DNA of 64,000 bases from Voacanga thouarsii (taxonomy: Eukaryota > Streptophyta > Magnoliopsida > Gentianales > Apocynaceae): positions 5,580,501 to 5,644,500 of the forward strand of contig JANUWF010002342.1 of assembly GCA_026120185.1 (NCBI GenBank), read 5' to 3'. Positions 24,184 to 34,875 of the stretch are shown here, one piece after another (position 1 is the first letter of the stretch; every line of letters starts with the position of its first letter). The position numbers and the translations under genes are program-made. Under the pieces are notes generated by a model. It was not told the origin of the DNA. It saw nothing but the letters and a program-made list of their open reading frames with translations, and did no database searches.

Positions 24184-24310
24184 GGTCAATGAAGGGGTTA
24201 TGTTCAGGTGTGGGTGGTGCTTGAAGAGTATTGTGATCCACGCAGTTTAGGTTGGTGCAATCAGGTGTGCTCGGTTCATGAAGGGTGTTGTGGTCTGAAG
24301 AAATTAAATA
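24184..24310 (+). repeat. SINE-like sequence, right half
   Basis: Continues the sequence broken by the CACTA insertion. GGTTATGTTCAGGTGTGGGTGG resembles the GGTTATAATCAGGTGTGAGTGG of the left half, and a second CAATCAGGTGTGCTCGG lies at about 24258. The body is therefore itself repetitive, with a unit of about 60-70 bp. The 3' end runs into A/T-rich sequence near 24305 with no clear tail. Confidence 0.45.
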
Positions 24311-24801
24311 ATTTTAATTTAAAAAATATTAATGTCTTTATCAACAAAATACATTTGTCGCTAATGGTAATTTTTTTTGTCATCGTTAACCTTTTTGGCG
24401 ACAAAAAAAGTTTGCATTGGCGAGGAAATTTTTTTTTGTCACTAAAAATAAATAAAAATTTTCACAGAATTGTATTTAATTTCTCAACAAATATATATTT
24501 TTTGCGCCAAAATTTTAGCGATGAAACATTTTTTGTCATTAAAAATTATTATTGGCAACAGATTGCAACTTTTTGCGACAAAATATTTTTAACTCTAGTT
24601 AGGAAATTTTTCCTAACTAAAAGCAAAGCCTTCAACGAGGAATTTGCCTCACTAAAGAACATTCTTTGGTGAGCAAATTGAAAATCTTGTCGCCGAATAG
24701 CTTTGGCAACGGCGATTCAGTGAGAAAGCAAATTTCCTAGCTAAAGGGCTTTACCTAGGAAATTTTTTTTTTGCTGTAGAAGGCTATTTTTTTTGTAGTG
24801 A
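24311..24801. mobile_element. Remnant of a second CACTA-like element (right end only)
   Basis: It ends with GGCTATTTTTTTTGTAGTG, an inverted CACTAC terminus. Upstream is a dense set of short inverted motifs (GTCGCTAA, GGCGACAAA, TTAGCGATGAAA, TTGCGACAAAAT, CCTAGGAAATTT) of the kind found in CACTA subterminal regions. No matching left end or target duplication is seen, so it is truncated or non-autonomous. The 154-aa open frame over 24208-24672 crosses both remnants and is not a gene. Confidence 0.5.
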
Positions 24802-25735
24802 ACTTTTGTGCATTTGATCACAAAATTAAATAAATAGGCATGCTCTAAAAATAAACTTTTTTTACATGCTATTTCGAAGAATTAATTCGTATGTGACCAA
24901 ATACTTGATTAAACATCATAATAATAAAATTAAAATGATCTTATTTAATCCTAAGATAGTTCCATATTTACTAATCATTTTAATAAAAAAATATTTAATT
25001 TCATAAATAAACCAAGAAGATAACCTCGCATGATGTAACCCCAAACGAAAAAGAAGTTATAAAGAAAACTAGGAAAACGTGTCTTCAAAAATACCCGAAC
25101 CGGAGCCTGCGACCCGAACAAACAGCTACTAGAAAATCGATCCATATTCTCAAAGAAGCTAGCCACGGCTTTGCTTGGACTAGATGCGCCTTCTAGAGAC
25201 TCGAAGACCAAAAAACTAGTCGTGGGTCTTGGGAAACCAGTCGCGACTACACGCCCAGAAAAAATGCAAATCGACCGTAGGCATTAGAGAAGCCAATTGC
25301 AGCTTCTTTCTCCAAAAAATCGGGCTGCCGGCCATGGCTTGTAACTTGAAGAACTCACAAGCTGGCTGCAACTTCAATTAACTAAATGTGGCTGGGCTTC
25401 TTCAGTTACGTTCCATTTTCCTCCATTTTTGCAATTTCCTTTAGGGATTTTCTTCCGGGATGATCCAAGCACCATTTTTGTTACAGAATTTGTACATAAA
25501 ATTGAAAATATAATTTCAAACACCTATACCTTTCAAAACGAGAAGTATACGAATTCTATGGAAAATAATTAAAAATAAATTATAGGTGCGTATGCTTCTA
25601 CGTGTGAGGCGTACACAAAATTACCTTATAAAAAATCACGAGAGATCTATACAATCACAACGATAATATTTTATTAGTAAAGGAACCACGTTTTTTGGTT
25701 ATTAACCCTAAGTATGCTCCTAGATTACACCATGG
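24802..25735 (-). other. Unassigned sequence, probably leader/gag region of an Angela-type element
   Basis: Because a primer site and 5' LTR of a minus-strand copia element lie just to the right, the nearest part should be that element's untranslated leader and gag start. I can read no gag motif in it. The 78-aa minus frame at 24975-25211 matches nothing I know. Nothing else is seen here. Confidence 0.35.
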
Positions 25736-25746
25736 CTCTGATACCC
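25736..25746 (-). other. Primer binding site (initiator tRNA-Met type) of an Angela-type copia
   Basis: On the minus strand this reads GGTATCAGAGC, complementary to the 3' end of plant initiator tRNA-Met. It lies two or three bases beyond the LTR end. The first T of the usual TGGTATCAGAGC is changed to G. Confidence 0.8.
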
Positions 25747-25748
25747 CT

Positions 25749-27480
25749 TGAAAGGACTATGGGAAAATTAAATACATAGCGGAAAATAGCAAATTAAAAT
25801 TTTTCCGAGCTAAAATTTAGGAATACCTTCTTCTAGGGCATTTTAATTGAATTACTGGAGTTGGATGTGAGTTCGACAGTGCTTCTTGAATGAAAATGTC
25901 TACTTGTTCTGTAGGTATACCAGCTAACCATTAACTCATTCGCATTAAACACTTACCACGTTTGCTAACTCTTGACCTTCCAAAATATTATGTAACCTCT
26001 ATGGACTTCTACCAGTGAAAATAAAATTAGGGTGAAGAATATTGGAAGAGAAATGGAAGAGCTAAAATGGTAAAAGAAAAATGAAGGAAGAATGACGACC
26101 AAAGAAATTGGTTGCCGTTTGCTAAAGAAAGTCGGCATGTTTTTTTTTTTTTTTTGTAAAATTTTTGGGTAACCCAGCCCCAAACACACACAATGCCACA
26201 GCTTCCCTTTTCTTTTTGGTTTTCTTTTTCCTTTTTCGTTTTACAGTGTTGGGTATCCTAGGATTTCTAAAAATCCTTAAGTCATCACAATACCTTGCTG
26301 GGCTACGGTTTTCTTAATTAGTCCAAAACTAATTAAATAGTTATTTTATTAATTAATTAATCCATTTAGACCCAATATAAAATTATCTAAGATAATTAAT
26401 AAATTAATTAATTAAATTGACTCAATTATTCTAGTATAAATAAATAATTAATTAGATTCCTAAAATAATTATTCCAATAATAAATTCACCTAATAAGCCC
26501 ATATAGTAAATAGAATCACTATGGTTATTTGAGCTACTTTAGGGACCAAAAGACATATTATACCAACATACCCTTGCAAACACATAACAGTATTTTTTAT
26601 CATCTTAAATATTTTATTTATCACCATATGAAAATATTGACTCCAAGAATAAGATTGCAATGGTAGTGTCTTCGACCTATAGATATAATAACGAAAATGC
26701 CCCTCTACGGAGAACTCGTCATTGAGATATAAAAAATGCACTAACACATTTCTCAATGGCATCTATTATCCTTTGATAACTAATCCGATAATCCATGACT
26801 TTTAGTATGTATCCACTTATCGCAGAAAGCTACCCAAAATTGTACATACTTAGTAACGTTTCTCAGGGCTCTGGATTATTAGATTATCTCAGACAATCAC
26901 AAGGAAGAGACTTCTTCATGCAATAAAGTATAGAAAATCTATTGTATAAGTTTGTTTTAATTAACTATAGTCATATAGCCAACGTACAAGATTATTGGCC
27001 TTACGATAAGATCTCACCCAACATACATCAAAGTGAATAAGTCCAGTTACACCAGACCACCAACTTATACTTAAATCTTAGAGTACTCGTCCATGCAGTA
27101 GCTACGATAAACCAATCTTTATTTAATTTAGTACTTTTCTAATGATTATTATCGCGTGTTCTAATTCTATGTATTCCAAATACGTTTACGCTATTAGTGT
27201 GAGTGGACTACTCATTGGTTAAAGGTAAACCATTCTCCATTTAGAAACCATTGTGTAATATTCCAAACCTTGATGAAGTGTTTAGGTCCATCAATCGATC
27301 ATGAAAATTTTTTTCCGCTTATGTGTTGGTAGGCCATTATCTACACCTTATTGTGAATGCACGACCCTATCATGTAGATTATTTACTAACACATTTAAAC
27401 ATTTAATGTGCAATATAGGTAAACAAACAACCATTAATGAATGAAGCTTTGATTAATTTCCAAAATACAGAAATACATAG
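25749..27480 (-). repeat. Angela-type copia LTR, minus orientation, head truncated
   Basis: The left end TGAAAGGAC is the LTR's 3' end, next to the primer site. The right part reads on the minus strand CCTATGTATTTC...TTCATTCATTAATGGTTG, matching the head of the LTR at 28937 but lacking about its first 28 bp. The 26830-27260 block matches 45960-46410 closely over several hundred bases (ATCCACTTAT, TAGTACTTT, GTGAGTGGAC). At about 1.73 kb the length fits the 1.8-kb LTRs of this clade. Confidence 0.8.
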
Positions 27481-27751
27481 GCACCGGTAGAGGTCCATAG
27501 AGGTTCGAGAATACACTAGAAGGTTAAAAGCTAGCAAATGTGGTAAGTGTTTGATGCGAAGGAGCCGACGGTTAGTTGGTATTCTCGCAAAAAAAAGTAG
27601 ACGTTCCAATAGAGGAAGCACCATCAAACCTAAATCCAACTCTGGTTATTCAAGTAAAACGCTTTAAAAGTAAGTATTTCTAAACTTTGACTTGGAAAAA
27701 ATTTTAATTTGCTATCTTCCATTGCATATTTAATTTTTCCATGGTCCTTCA
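27481..27751 (+). repeat. Angela-type LTR tail, plus orientation
   Basis: CACCGGTAGAGGTCCATAGAGG to CCATGGTCCTTCA matches 37011-37274 in the same orientation and is the inverted repeat of 25749-26017. It abuts the head of the previous LTR directly. The expected interior does not follow; AT-rich filler begins at once. Confidence 0.8.
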
Positions 27752-27945
27752 AGAATAATATATTTATATATTATTAATATTACATATATTATTATATATA
27801 TAGTATTAATATATTATATTAGTATATTATAATATTATTAATATTAATCAATATTATTCATAATATTATTACTGATTAATATTATATAATAATTCATTAT
27901 TAGGATGTCCAGTTATAATGTATGCTTAATATTCTTTACTTCCTA
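27752..27945. repeat. AT-rich filler
   Basis: Nearly pure A/T with repeated TATTAATATTATA motifs. No gene or terminus. The same composition recurs at 28338-28490, 28640-28744, 29241-29641 and 35243-36579. Confidence 0.75.
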
Positions 27946-28337
27946 TCTCTAGGAAGCTTTATTCCAAGAACGTAGCTAGCTTCTCCTATATCTTTCATGC
28001 TAAATTGACTTGATAGCTAAACCTTTGTGGATGACAATGTTCCTATATAATTTTCAGTGAGTAGAATGTCATCCACATAAAGTACAATAAATGATACATT
28101 GTTGCCATATGTTTTTCTATACACTCATGGTTCATCCACGTTTTGTTTGAATCTATAAGACTTTACAGTTTCGTCAAAACGTATATTCCATACTCGTGAT
28201 GCTTGCTTAAATCTATAAATGGACTTCTTAAGTTTGCAGATCATATATTTTTGGCCTTTCGCAATAAAGCCTTCAAGTTGGGTCATGTAGATGTCTTCAG
28301 TAAGATAACTATTAAAAAAGGTTGTCTTGACATCCTA
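27946..28337 (-). pseudogene. Angela-type copia reverse transcriptase fragment
   Basis: The minus-strand translation gives DVKTTFFNSYLTEDIYMTQL, then KSIYRFKQASRVWNIRFDET, the catalytic YVDDILL and FSMKDIGEASYVLGIKL. These are consecutive blocks of a Ty1/copia reverse transcriptase. It has in-frame stops (one between FKQNVDEP and VYRKT, one after STKV) and is cut by AT-rich filler on both sides. Orientation is opposite to the gag and RNase H pieces just to the right. Confidence 0.85.
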
Positions 28338-28495
28338 ATATAATATAATATAATAAAATATAATATATTTATTATATTGTATATGATAATATATATTAAT
28401 ATATTATATATTAAAATATTGTATAATATAATATTATACTATATGCTAATAATATTAGTATAATATTATTAGTTATCATATATTATTGTAGGGGT

Positions 28496-28630
28496 CCAGC
28501 CCAAGAGATCCAAGCCTAATCTGTCTAAGCCTAGTAACAGGTTCAAGGGCAAGTACTTCAAGTATGACAAGAAAGGACACTTCAAGAAGAATTGTCCTAA
28601 CTTTTTAGCCAAATCCTCTTTAGGTATTGC
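28496..28630 (+). pseudogene. Copia gag zinc-knuckle fragment
   Basis: Translates to KGKYFKYDKKGHFKKNCPN. This is a copia gag CCHC box with both leading cysteines changed to tyrosine and aspartate-lysine context kept (normal form CX2CX4HX4C). Only about 130 bp survive between AT-rich blocks, so it cannot be functional. Confidence 0.75.
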
Positions 28631-28744
28631 TCTATACTTAAAATATATATTGATGGTACTAACATATAATAACCTATGACCTTATATTAATATATTATGT
28701 AAAATATATATAAATATATATATATAATATATATAATATTATAT

Positions 28745-28936
28745 CTTCGTGAAGACGGTTTAGATGACTTATTAATCATAATATATAATCCTTGTATGTT
28801 ATTTCCTCCACAAACAATCCGACATACCTATTTACCAAGCCTTTGACAGAAAAGTGTTTCAAAAATACTTAGATGTCATAAAGGTAGGTACATATGGACT
28901 ATCATAGTCCATTTTAGCATAAGTGTGAGATTGTTG
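28745..28936 (+). pseudogene. Copia pol C-terminus and polypurine region
   Basis: FTKPLTEKCFKN near 28830 is the C-terminal block of copia RNase H (usual form DPLTKPL). It is followed by the short conserved tail and GTGTGAGAT directly before the LTR start TGTTGGAATG. The upstream pol is missing and replaced by AT-rich sequence. Confidence 0.7.
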
Positions 28937-29240
28937 GAATGTATACCTAAAATAACCTATGTATTTATGTATTTCAAAAATTAATAAACGTTTCATTCAT
29001 TAATAATTGTTTATTTACATATATTACACATCAAAGATCTAAATGTGTAAGTAATCTACATGATTTTGCCATACTTTTACAGTAAGATGTATATTATGGG
29101 CCATTAACACAAACGAATAATTGTTCTTGATCAATTAATAGAGTTGGGCACTTTATCAAGGTTTAGATCATTACATTATAGTTTATAAATGAAGAATGAT
29201 TTACTTTTAACCAGGTCACACCAATAGTGTAATATTTTTC
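28937..29240 (+). repeat. Angela-type LTR head, plus orientation, truncated
   Basis: Begins TGTTGGAATGTATACC, the start known for BARE/Angela-type LTRs, just after a polypurine-like tract. It runs through TTCATTCATTAATAATTG and a block matching the reverse of 27180-27350 before fading into AT-rich filler near 29240. Confidence 0.8.
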
Positions 29241-29641
29241 CATATTATGTTTTGTATAATTATTAATATTATATATTTTACTATGATTAGTTCTCTTGTT
29301 TGGTTTATTATAATTATTTAAGTATTATTAATTAACAACTAATATTAATTTTCTTCACGTAATGAATTTGCAATAATTAACATATATTATGTGGTTTTAA
29401 TTTTCATACGCGTAATATTATTAATATATATCATTAATAAAGTAATATATAATATATTTAATATATTAACTATAATAAAATACAATTAATTTTATATTGT
29501 TTATATTAATTCATAGTTTATTTTAATGTATTATTAATATATACCTTATAAACATTATATATTGTATAATATACCTTATTATTATACGTTATGAACTTAT
29601 AATAATATATTATGTAAACTAATAACGTAATAATATAGACA
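29241..29641. repeat. AT-rich filler
   Basis: TAATATATTA-type sequence with no terminus or gene. It is the target region into which the copia element at 29642 inserted. The same kind of sequence resumes at 35248. Confidence 0.7.
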
Positions 29642-30008
29642 TGTTATAAAATTAGGGTAGTGTTAGAATAAAATCTACACACTACACACTAAGAAAATTC
29701 TAACTATTCTTTGCACAAAAAATTCTCTTCAAACTTCTCTCTTTCTTTCTCTCACAATTCTTTCTCTAATCTTTCTTTCACTAATCTTTCTTTCACAAAA
29801 TGATGGTGTATTACAAGCTTAGAGCATAGCTCTATTTATAGAGCTCTAATTAGTGGAATACATCATGGCATACATCATCTTCAACTAATCTCAATTAATG
29901 GTGTCTCCACTAAATGGTGGACATCCATAAAAATCTTCTAATAATTCACATAAATCCATAATCAGTGGAGCCTCTACTAATTAATGGAGATTCCAATAAT
30001 TCATAACA
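29642..30008 (-). repeat. 3' LTR of the copia element
   Basis: Starts TGTTATAAAATTAGGG and ends ATTCATAACA in plus coordinates. It carries a TATAAATA box (minus strand) centred in a hairpin at 29828-29845. It differs from the 5' LTR by G/A at about 29657 and T/C near 29978. Confidence 0.96.
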
Positions 30009-30017
30009 CTCCCCCTT
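30009..30017 (-). other. Polypurine tract of the copia element
   Basis: Minus strand AAGGGGGAG directly before the 3' LTR start TGTTATG. It would prime plus-strand DNA synthesis. Confidence 0.9.
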
Positions 30018-30131
30018 GGATGTCCATCCATATATAAAGAATATGCCTCGTTAAAACCTTACTAGATAAAAACTCAGTGGGAAAAAAATCTAGTGAAGGA
30101 AAAAGAGTACACTATTCTATATGTCTGTTTA

Positions 30132-33100
30132 TTACTCCCCCTGATGAGATGATTCATTTAAATCTTTAAACCAACGCATACCAATTTTATATCTCAACTT
30201 CTCAAATGTTGCAGTCGGTAAAGTCTTCGTGAAAATATCTGCGAGGTTATCACATGACCGAATTTGTAGCACATCAATTTCACATTTCTTCTGGAGTTCA
30301 TGAGTAAAGAAGAATTTTGGTGAAATATGTTTTGTCCGATCTCCTTTAATATATCCTCCTCGTAATTGAGCTATGCAAGCTGCACTGTCTTCATAAAGAG
30401 GAGTTGGAATATCTTTGATTGATGATAATCCACAACTTTCTCGGATATAATGAATTATGGATCTTAACCATACACATTCTCGACTTACTTCATGAATGGC
30501 TATAATTTCAGCATGATTTGAAGAAGTAGCTGCTATAGATTGTTTCGTAGGACGCCATGATATATCAGTATTTCCACATGTAAATAGATAGCCCGTTTGA
30601 GAACGTGCTTTATGTGGATCAGATAAATAACTAGCATCTGCATAACCTATCAATGTTGGACTGGTTTTATTTGAATAAAATAATCCGAGATCAATTGTAC
30701 CTTGAAGATATCGAAGGACTTGTTTAATTCCATTCCAATGTCGTCGTGTTGGTGAAGAACTAAATCTTGCTAATAAATTGACAGCAAAAGTAATATCAGG
30801 TCTTGTATTATTAGCAAGATACATCAATGCACCAATTGCACTGAGATATGGTACTTCAGGACCAAGGAGTTCTTCATCATTTTCTTGAGGTCGGAAAGGA
30901 TCTTTATCCACATTTAATGATCGGACGATCATTGGAATACTCAATGGATGTGCTTTGTCCATGTAAAATATTTTTAGCACTTTTGCTGTATATGTTGATT
31001 GATGAATAAATGTTCCACTCTCCAGATGTTCAATTTGTAAACCAAGGCAAAATTTGGTTTTACCAAAATCCTTGATTTCGAATTCTCTTTTTAAATAATC
31101 AATTGTTTCTTGGAGCTCTTCAGGAGTTCCAATAAGATTAATATCATCAACATATATAGCTAATATCACAAATTTAGAACCAGATTTCTTAATAAAAACA
31201 CATGGACATACCTGGTCATTTTTAAATCCCGCTTTCAATAAATATTCACTAAGACATGTGAACCACATGCGCCCAGATTGCTTCAGGCCATATAATGATT
31301 TCTGCAACTTGATGGAGTAATTTTCACGAGGATAATGTTTATATGCTTCAGGCATATGAAATCCTTCGGGGATTTTCATGTAAACATCATTTTCTAAATT
31401 TCCATACAAGTAAGCAGTGACAACATCTAATAGGCGCATATCTATCTTTTTCATGTACTGCCAAACTGATAAGATATCAAAGTGTAATAGCATCAACAAC
31501 AGGAGAATAAGTTTCATCATAGTCAATACCTGGTCTTTGTGAAAAACCTTGGGCTACTAATCGCGCTTTATATCGAACGATTTCACTCTTTTCATTGCGC
31601 TTTCGCACAAATATCCATTTGTAGCCAACAGGTTTTACACCTTCTGGTGTTCGGACTGCAGGTCCGAAGACTTCACATTTTGTCAGTGCATTTAACTCCG
31701 ATTGAATCACATCTTTCCATTGCAGCCAATCTTTTCTATGCCGACATTCATCAACTGATATTGGTTCAGGATCATCATTATCCTGTGTAACATCAAGAGA
31801 TATATTGTATACAAATATATTATCAATAACAGTTTCTATCCGATTCCAACTTCTACCGGAAGTGGTATAATTGATAGAAATTTCAGTGTTACTTTCATCA
31901 ACTTCTGGTTCTTTGTCATCAGTTCTCTCTTGGTCTTTATCATTCTTTTCTTCAATATGATCTTCTGGATCATTTAATCCTCTTTTCTTTCGAGGATTTT
32001 TATCTTTAGAACCAAGAGGTCGGCCACGCTTCTGGCGTGTTTTTGACTCAGCAGCTATAGGTATAATATTTTGTTCTGCTGGAACTTCAATTCGAATAGG
32101 AGCATTTACAGCTGGAATATGCGATTTTGTAACTCTTCCGGAGTCAACAAAAGCATCCGGCATTTGATTTGCAATGCTTTGCAAATGAATTATCTTTTGA
32201 ACTTCAAGTTCACATGCGCTTGTGCGCGGATCAAGATAATTTAATGATGTTGTCCAAGCAAGATCCTTTTTATGTCTGTTTTGGTTCTCCCCTAATTTAG
32301 GGAATAATGATACATCAAAATGACAATCAGCAAATCTTGTCGTGAATGCATCTCCCGTCGTGGGTTCAACATACCCGATAATAGAGGGAGAATCATATCC
32401 AACGTATATCCCCTTTCTTCTTTGAGGACCCATCTTTGTACGTTGGTTTGGTGCAATTGGAATATATACAGCACACCCAAAAATTCGTAAATGAGCAATA
32501 TTTGGTTCTGACCCAAAAGCCAATTGCAAAGGAGAGAATTTATGATAATTAGCTGGTCTTATACGTACAAGTGTTGCAGCATGTAGAATAGCATGTCCCC
32601 AGGCAGATGTTGGGAGATTTGTTTTCATTAATAATGGTCTAGCAATTAATTGTAATCGTTTAATCAAAGATTCAGCAAGACCATTTTGTGTGTGAACATG
32701 AGCTACAAGATGTTCAACATTAATCCCAATTGACATGCAATATGCATCAAAAGCATGTGATGAAAATTCACCAGCATTATCTAAACGGATATTTTTAATA
32801 TGATGGTCCGGAAATTGTGCTCGTAATTTAATTATTTGAGCAAGTAATCTCGCAAACGCCAGGTTGCGAGTAGATAATAAACATACATGTGACCATCGGG
32901 ATGATGCATCAATTAAGACCATAAAATATTTGAACGGTCTACATGGTGGATCAATAGGTCCACAAATATCTCCGTGAATCCGTTCGAGAAATGTAGGACT
33001 TTCAGCTCATACTTTTACTGGTGATGGTTTAACAATTAATTTTCCTAGGGAACATGCAGTACATGCGAATTTTTCTGATGTTAATATCCTTTTATTTTTT

Positions 33101-33624
33101 AAAGGATGACCATGTGTATTCTCAATGATTCTTCTCATCATGGTAGATCCCGGATGACCCAACCGGTGATGCCAAATGCTAAAAGTAATAGGATCAGTAA
33201 ACTTCTGGTTTACTAGATGATGAATTTCAATTGCACGTATTTTTACAAAATATAGACCAGTAGAAAAAGACGGCAGTTTTTCTAATACCGATTTCTTACC
33301 CAAATGCATTTGAGTAATAAAAAGATGCTCAATCCCATTTTCCTCATTTGTTTCAACATGATACCCATTTCTGCGGATATCTTTAAAACTCAATAAATTT
33401 CTTCTGGATTTTGAGGAAAATAGTGCCTTATCAATAATAATTGTTGTTCCTTTAGGCAACAATATACTAGCTCTTCCGGAGCCCTCAATTACATTTGCAC
33501 TACCGTTTATCGTATAAATATTTATTTCTCCCATTTTGAGATCGGAAAAATATTTCTCATTTTTTAGTATGGTGTGTGTAGTTCCACTATCAATAATGCA
33601 TACATCATCATTAACAAGAGCCAT
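30132..33624 (-). pseudogene. pol: Copia pol: protease, integrase, reverse transcriptase, RNase H
   Basis: Starts at ATG 33624 (MALVNDDVC). Protease: IIDSGTTHTIL, active-site DSG. Gag-pre-integrase and the integrase zinc finger: WHHRLGHPG...CTACSLGK. Integrase core: Asp in MVLIDASSRWSH, Asp in IRLDNAGEF, Glu in NGLAESLIKR. A Lys/Glu-rich linker follows (about 32100-31900). Reverse transcriptase: ARLVAQGFSQRPGIDYDETY, LQKSLYGLKQSGRMW, catalytic YVDDINL. RNase H: YADASYLSDPHKARSQTGYL, then SNHAEIIAIHEV and TKHISPKFFF; ends before the polypurine tract. Breaks: TGA at 33007-33009 between protease/zinc-finger and integrase core, TGA at 31477-31479, and a one-base frameshift near 31447 within reverse transcriptase. 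Both TGAs sit where an arginine or glycine codon would fit. Domain content is complete. Confidence 0.95.
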
Positions 33625-33706
33625 CTGAACACAAATATATATATGTAAACGTAAATATTATTAGAATAGAATGAAAATGAAAATACAAAAATATCAGGGT
33701 GAGGCT
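33625..33706 (-). other. 82-nt gap between gag and pol frames, intron-like
   Basis: After the gag stop, 82 T/A-rich nucleotides lead to TTTGTGTTCAG immediately before the pol ATG. That has the look of a 3' splice site. Gag and pol are in different frames. In most copia elements they are fused, so this is either an intron/regulated junction or old decay. Confidence 0.45.
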
Positions 33707-34774
33707 TTAGTTCTTCTGGACATCGCCATCACCAATTAAATGGTCTATCCTACCGTCTGGGTGTTCAAAAAAATCCGATACATCCATATGAGTAATATTG
33801 ACATTAAGATCTTTAGGATCAATATCATCATCCTCAGCATTATTTATTGGATGTTGAGAAAAATTTGCTTCCACATTTTTATTTTTCAATGAAGCTTGAT
33901 ACAATTCAACTAAATGCTTAGCCGTACGACAGTTTCGTGACCAATGACCTTTCATGCCACATCTATAACATATATCCTCATACTTTTCTTCAATTTCTTT
34001 TTCTTTTCCCTTATGATCTTTTCTGTTCCACTTCAGGTGGCCAGTATTTCTCACAGTTTGATTATGATTGTGATAAGGGAAATATTGAGCGTGTCTATGA
34101 CCATAACCACGACCACGGCCACGGCCATGGCCACGACCACGACTATAACGATGGCTTCTGCTAGAGCCAATAGCATTCACTTCTGGGAGTGCTGTTGAGC
34201 CAGTTGGTCTGGCTTCATTATTTCTCAATAATAACTCATTATTCTTCTCTGCAATGAGGAGGGCAGTAATTAAATCTGTAAATTTTGTATACCCCTTTTC
34301 TCGATATTGTTGCTGCAGGACAATATTCGAGGAATGAAAGGTGGAGAATGTCTTCTCTAACATATCTTCATCAGTCACTTTTTCTCCGCATAATTTTAAT
34401 TGAGATGTAATTTTATACATTGCAGAGCTATATTCATTCACGGTTTTAAAATCTTGCAACCTCAGGTGCAACCATTCATACCGTGCAGTAGGTAATACGA
34501 CCATCTTCAGGTGGTCAAATCTTTCTTTTAAATTTACCCACAGGCCATATGGATCTTTTTCGGTAAGATATTCCATTTTCAAATTTTCATCGAGATGACG
34601 ACGAATAAAAATCAAAGCTTTAGCCTTGTGTTGTGCAGATGCACTATTATTTGCTTGAATAGTTTCACTAAGGCCTTCAGCATTTAGATGCATTTCTGCA
34701 TCGAGAACCCATGACATATAATTTTTTCCAGAAATATCAAGGGCTACAAATTCGAGTTTAGTGATGTTAGCCAT
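33707..34774 (-). CDS. gag: Copia gag polyprotein
   Basis: Capsid/nucleocapsid protein that would package element RNA in cytoplasmic virus-like particles. I choose ATG at 34774 (MANITKLEFVALDISGKNY), since the open frame upstream begins only with TTG. That gives 355 aa, uninterrupted. A UBN2/retrotran_gag region covers residues about 5-200 (MSWVLDAEMHL, LTEKDPYGLWVNLKERFDH, LRLQDFKTVNEYSSAMY). An Arg/Gly/His-rich nucleic-acid-binding stretch follows (RGRGHGRGRGRGYGHRH), then a CCHC zinc knuckle CYRCGMKGHWSRNC. Its C-terminus (FFEHPDGRIDHLIGDG) is typical of this copia group. It is the only intact retroelement frame of normal length in the window. Confidence 0.95.
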   Translation of the reverse strand: MANITKLEFVALDISGKNYMSWVLDAEMHLNAEGLSETIQANNSASAQHKAKALIFIRRHLDENLKMEYLTEKDPYGLWVNLKERFDHLKMVVLPTARYEWLHLRLQDFKTVNEYSSAMYKITSQLKLCGEKVTDEDMLEKTFSTFHSSNIVLQQQYREKGYTKFTDLITALLIAEKNNELLLRNNEARPTGSTALPEVNAIGSSRSHRYSRGRGHGRGRGRGYGHRHAQYFPYHNHNQTVRNTGHLKWNRKDHKGKEKEIEEKYEDICYRCGMKGHWSRNCRTAKHLVELYQASLKNKNVEANFSQHPINNAEDDDIDPKDLNVNITHMDVSDFFEHPDGRIDHLIGDGDVQKN

Positions 34775-34796
34775 AGAGATCAATAAATGCGTACCT

Positions 34797-34870
34797 GTCT
34801 TCTGGCTTTGGTAACGGCAGAAACTCGTGCTTAGTCTTCTGGCTTTTGTATCGGTAGAGACTCGTGCTGA
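34797..34870 (-). repeat. 37-bp tandem duplication next to the primer site
   Basis: Two adjacent 37-bp copies (34797-34833 and 34834-34870) share GTCTTCTGGCTTT, then GTA.CGG.AGA.ACTCGTGCT. The copy nearer the LTR runs into the primer site, so most of the primer site core is present twice in the leader. Confidence 0.85.
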
Positions 34871-34875
34871 TAACG
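34860..34875 (-). other. Primer binding site of the copia element, tRNA-Ile anticodon-region type
   Basis: Directly beyond the 5' LTR end the minus strand reads CGTTATCAGCACGAG. It is not the usual initiator-Met 3'-end site. It is complementary to the anticodon arm of plant tRNA-Ile(AAU), as I remember that tRNA, with C opposite wobble position 34. A primer would therefore be a tRNA fragment with its 3' end near nucleotide 40. Confidence 0.6.

Noticed and set aside
24208..24672. 154-aa open frame as a host gene
   Set aside because: It runs from the SINE-like half into CACTA-like subterminal repeats and is A/T-biased with no domain.
31539..31790. Plus-strand open frame inside copia pol (also 33937-34198)
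   Set aside because: Antisense shadow of pol and gag codons; no own motif.
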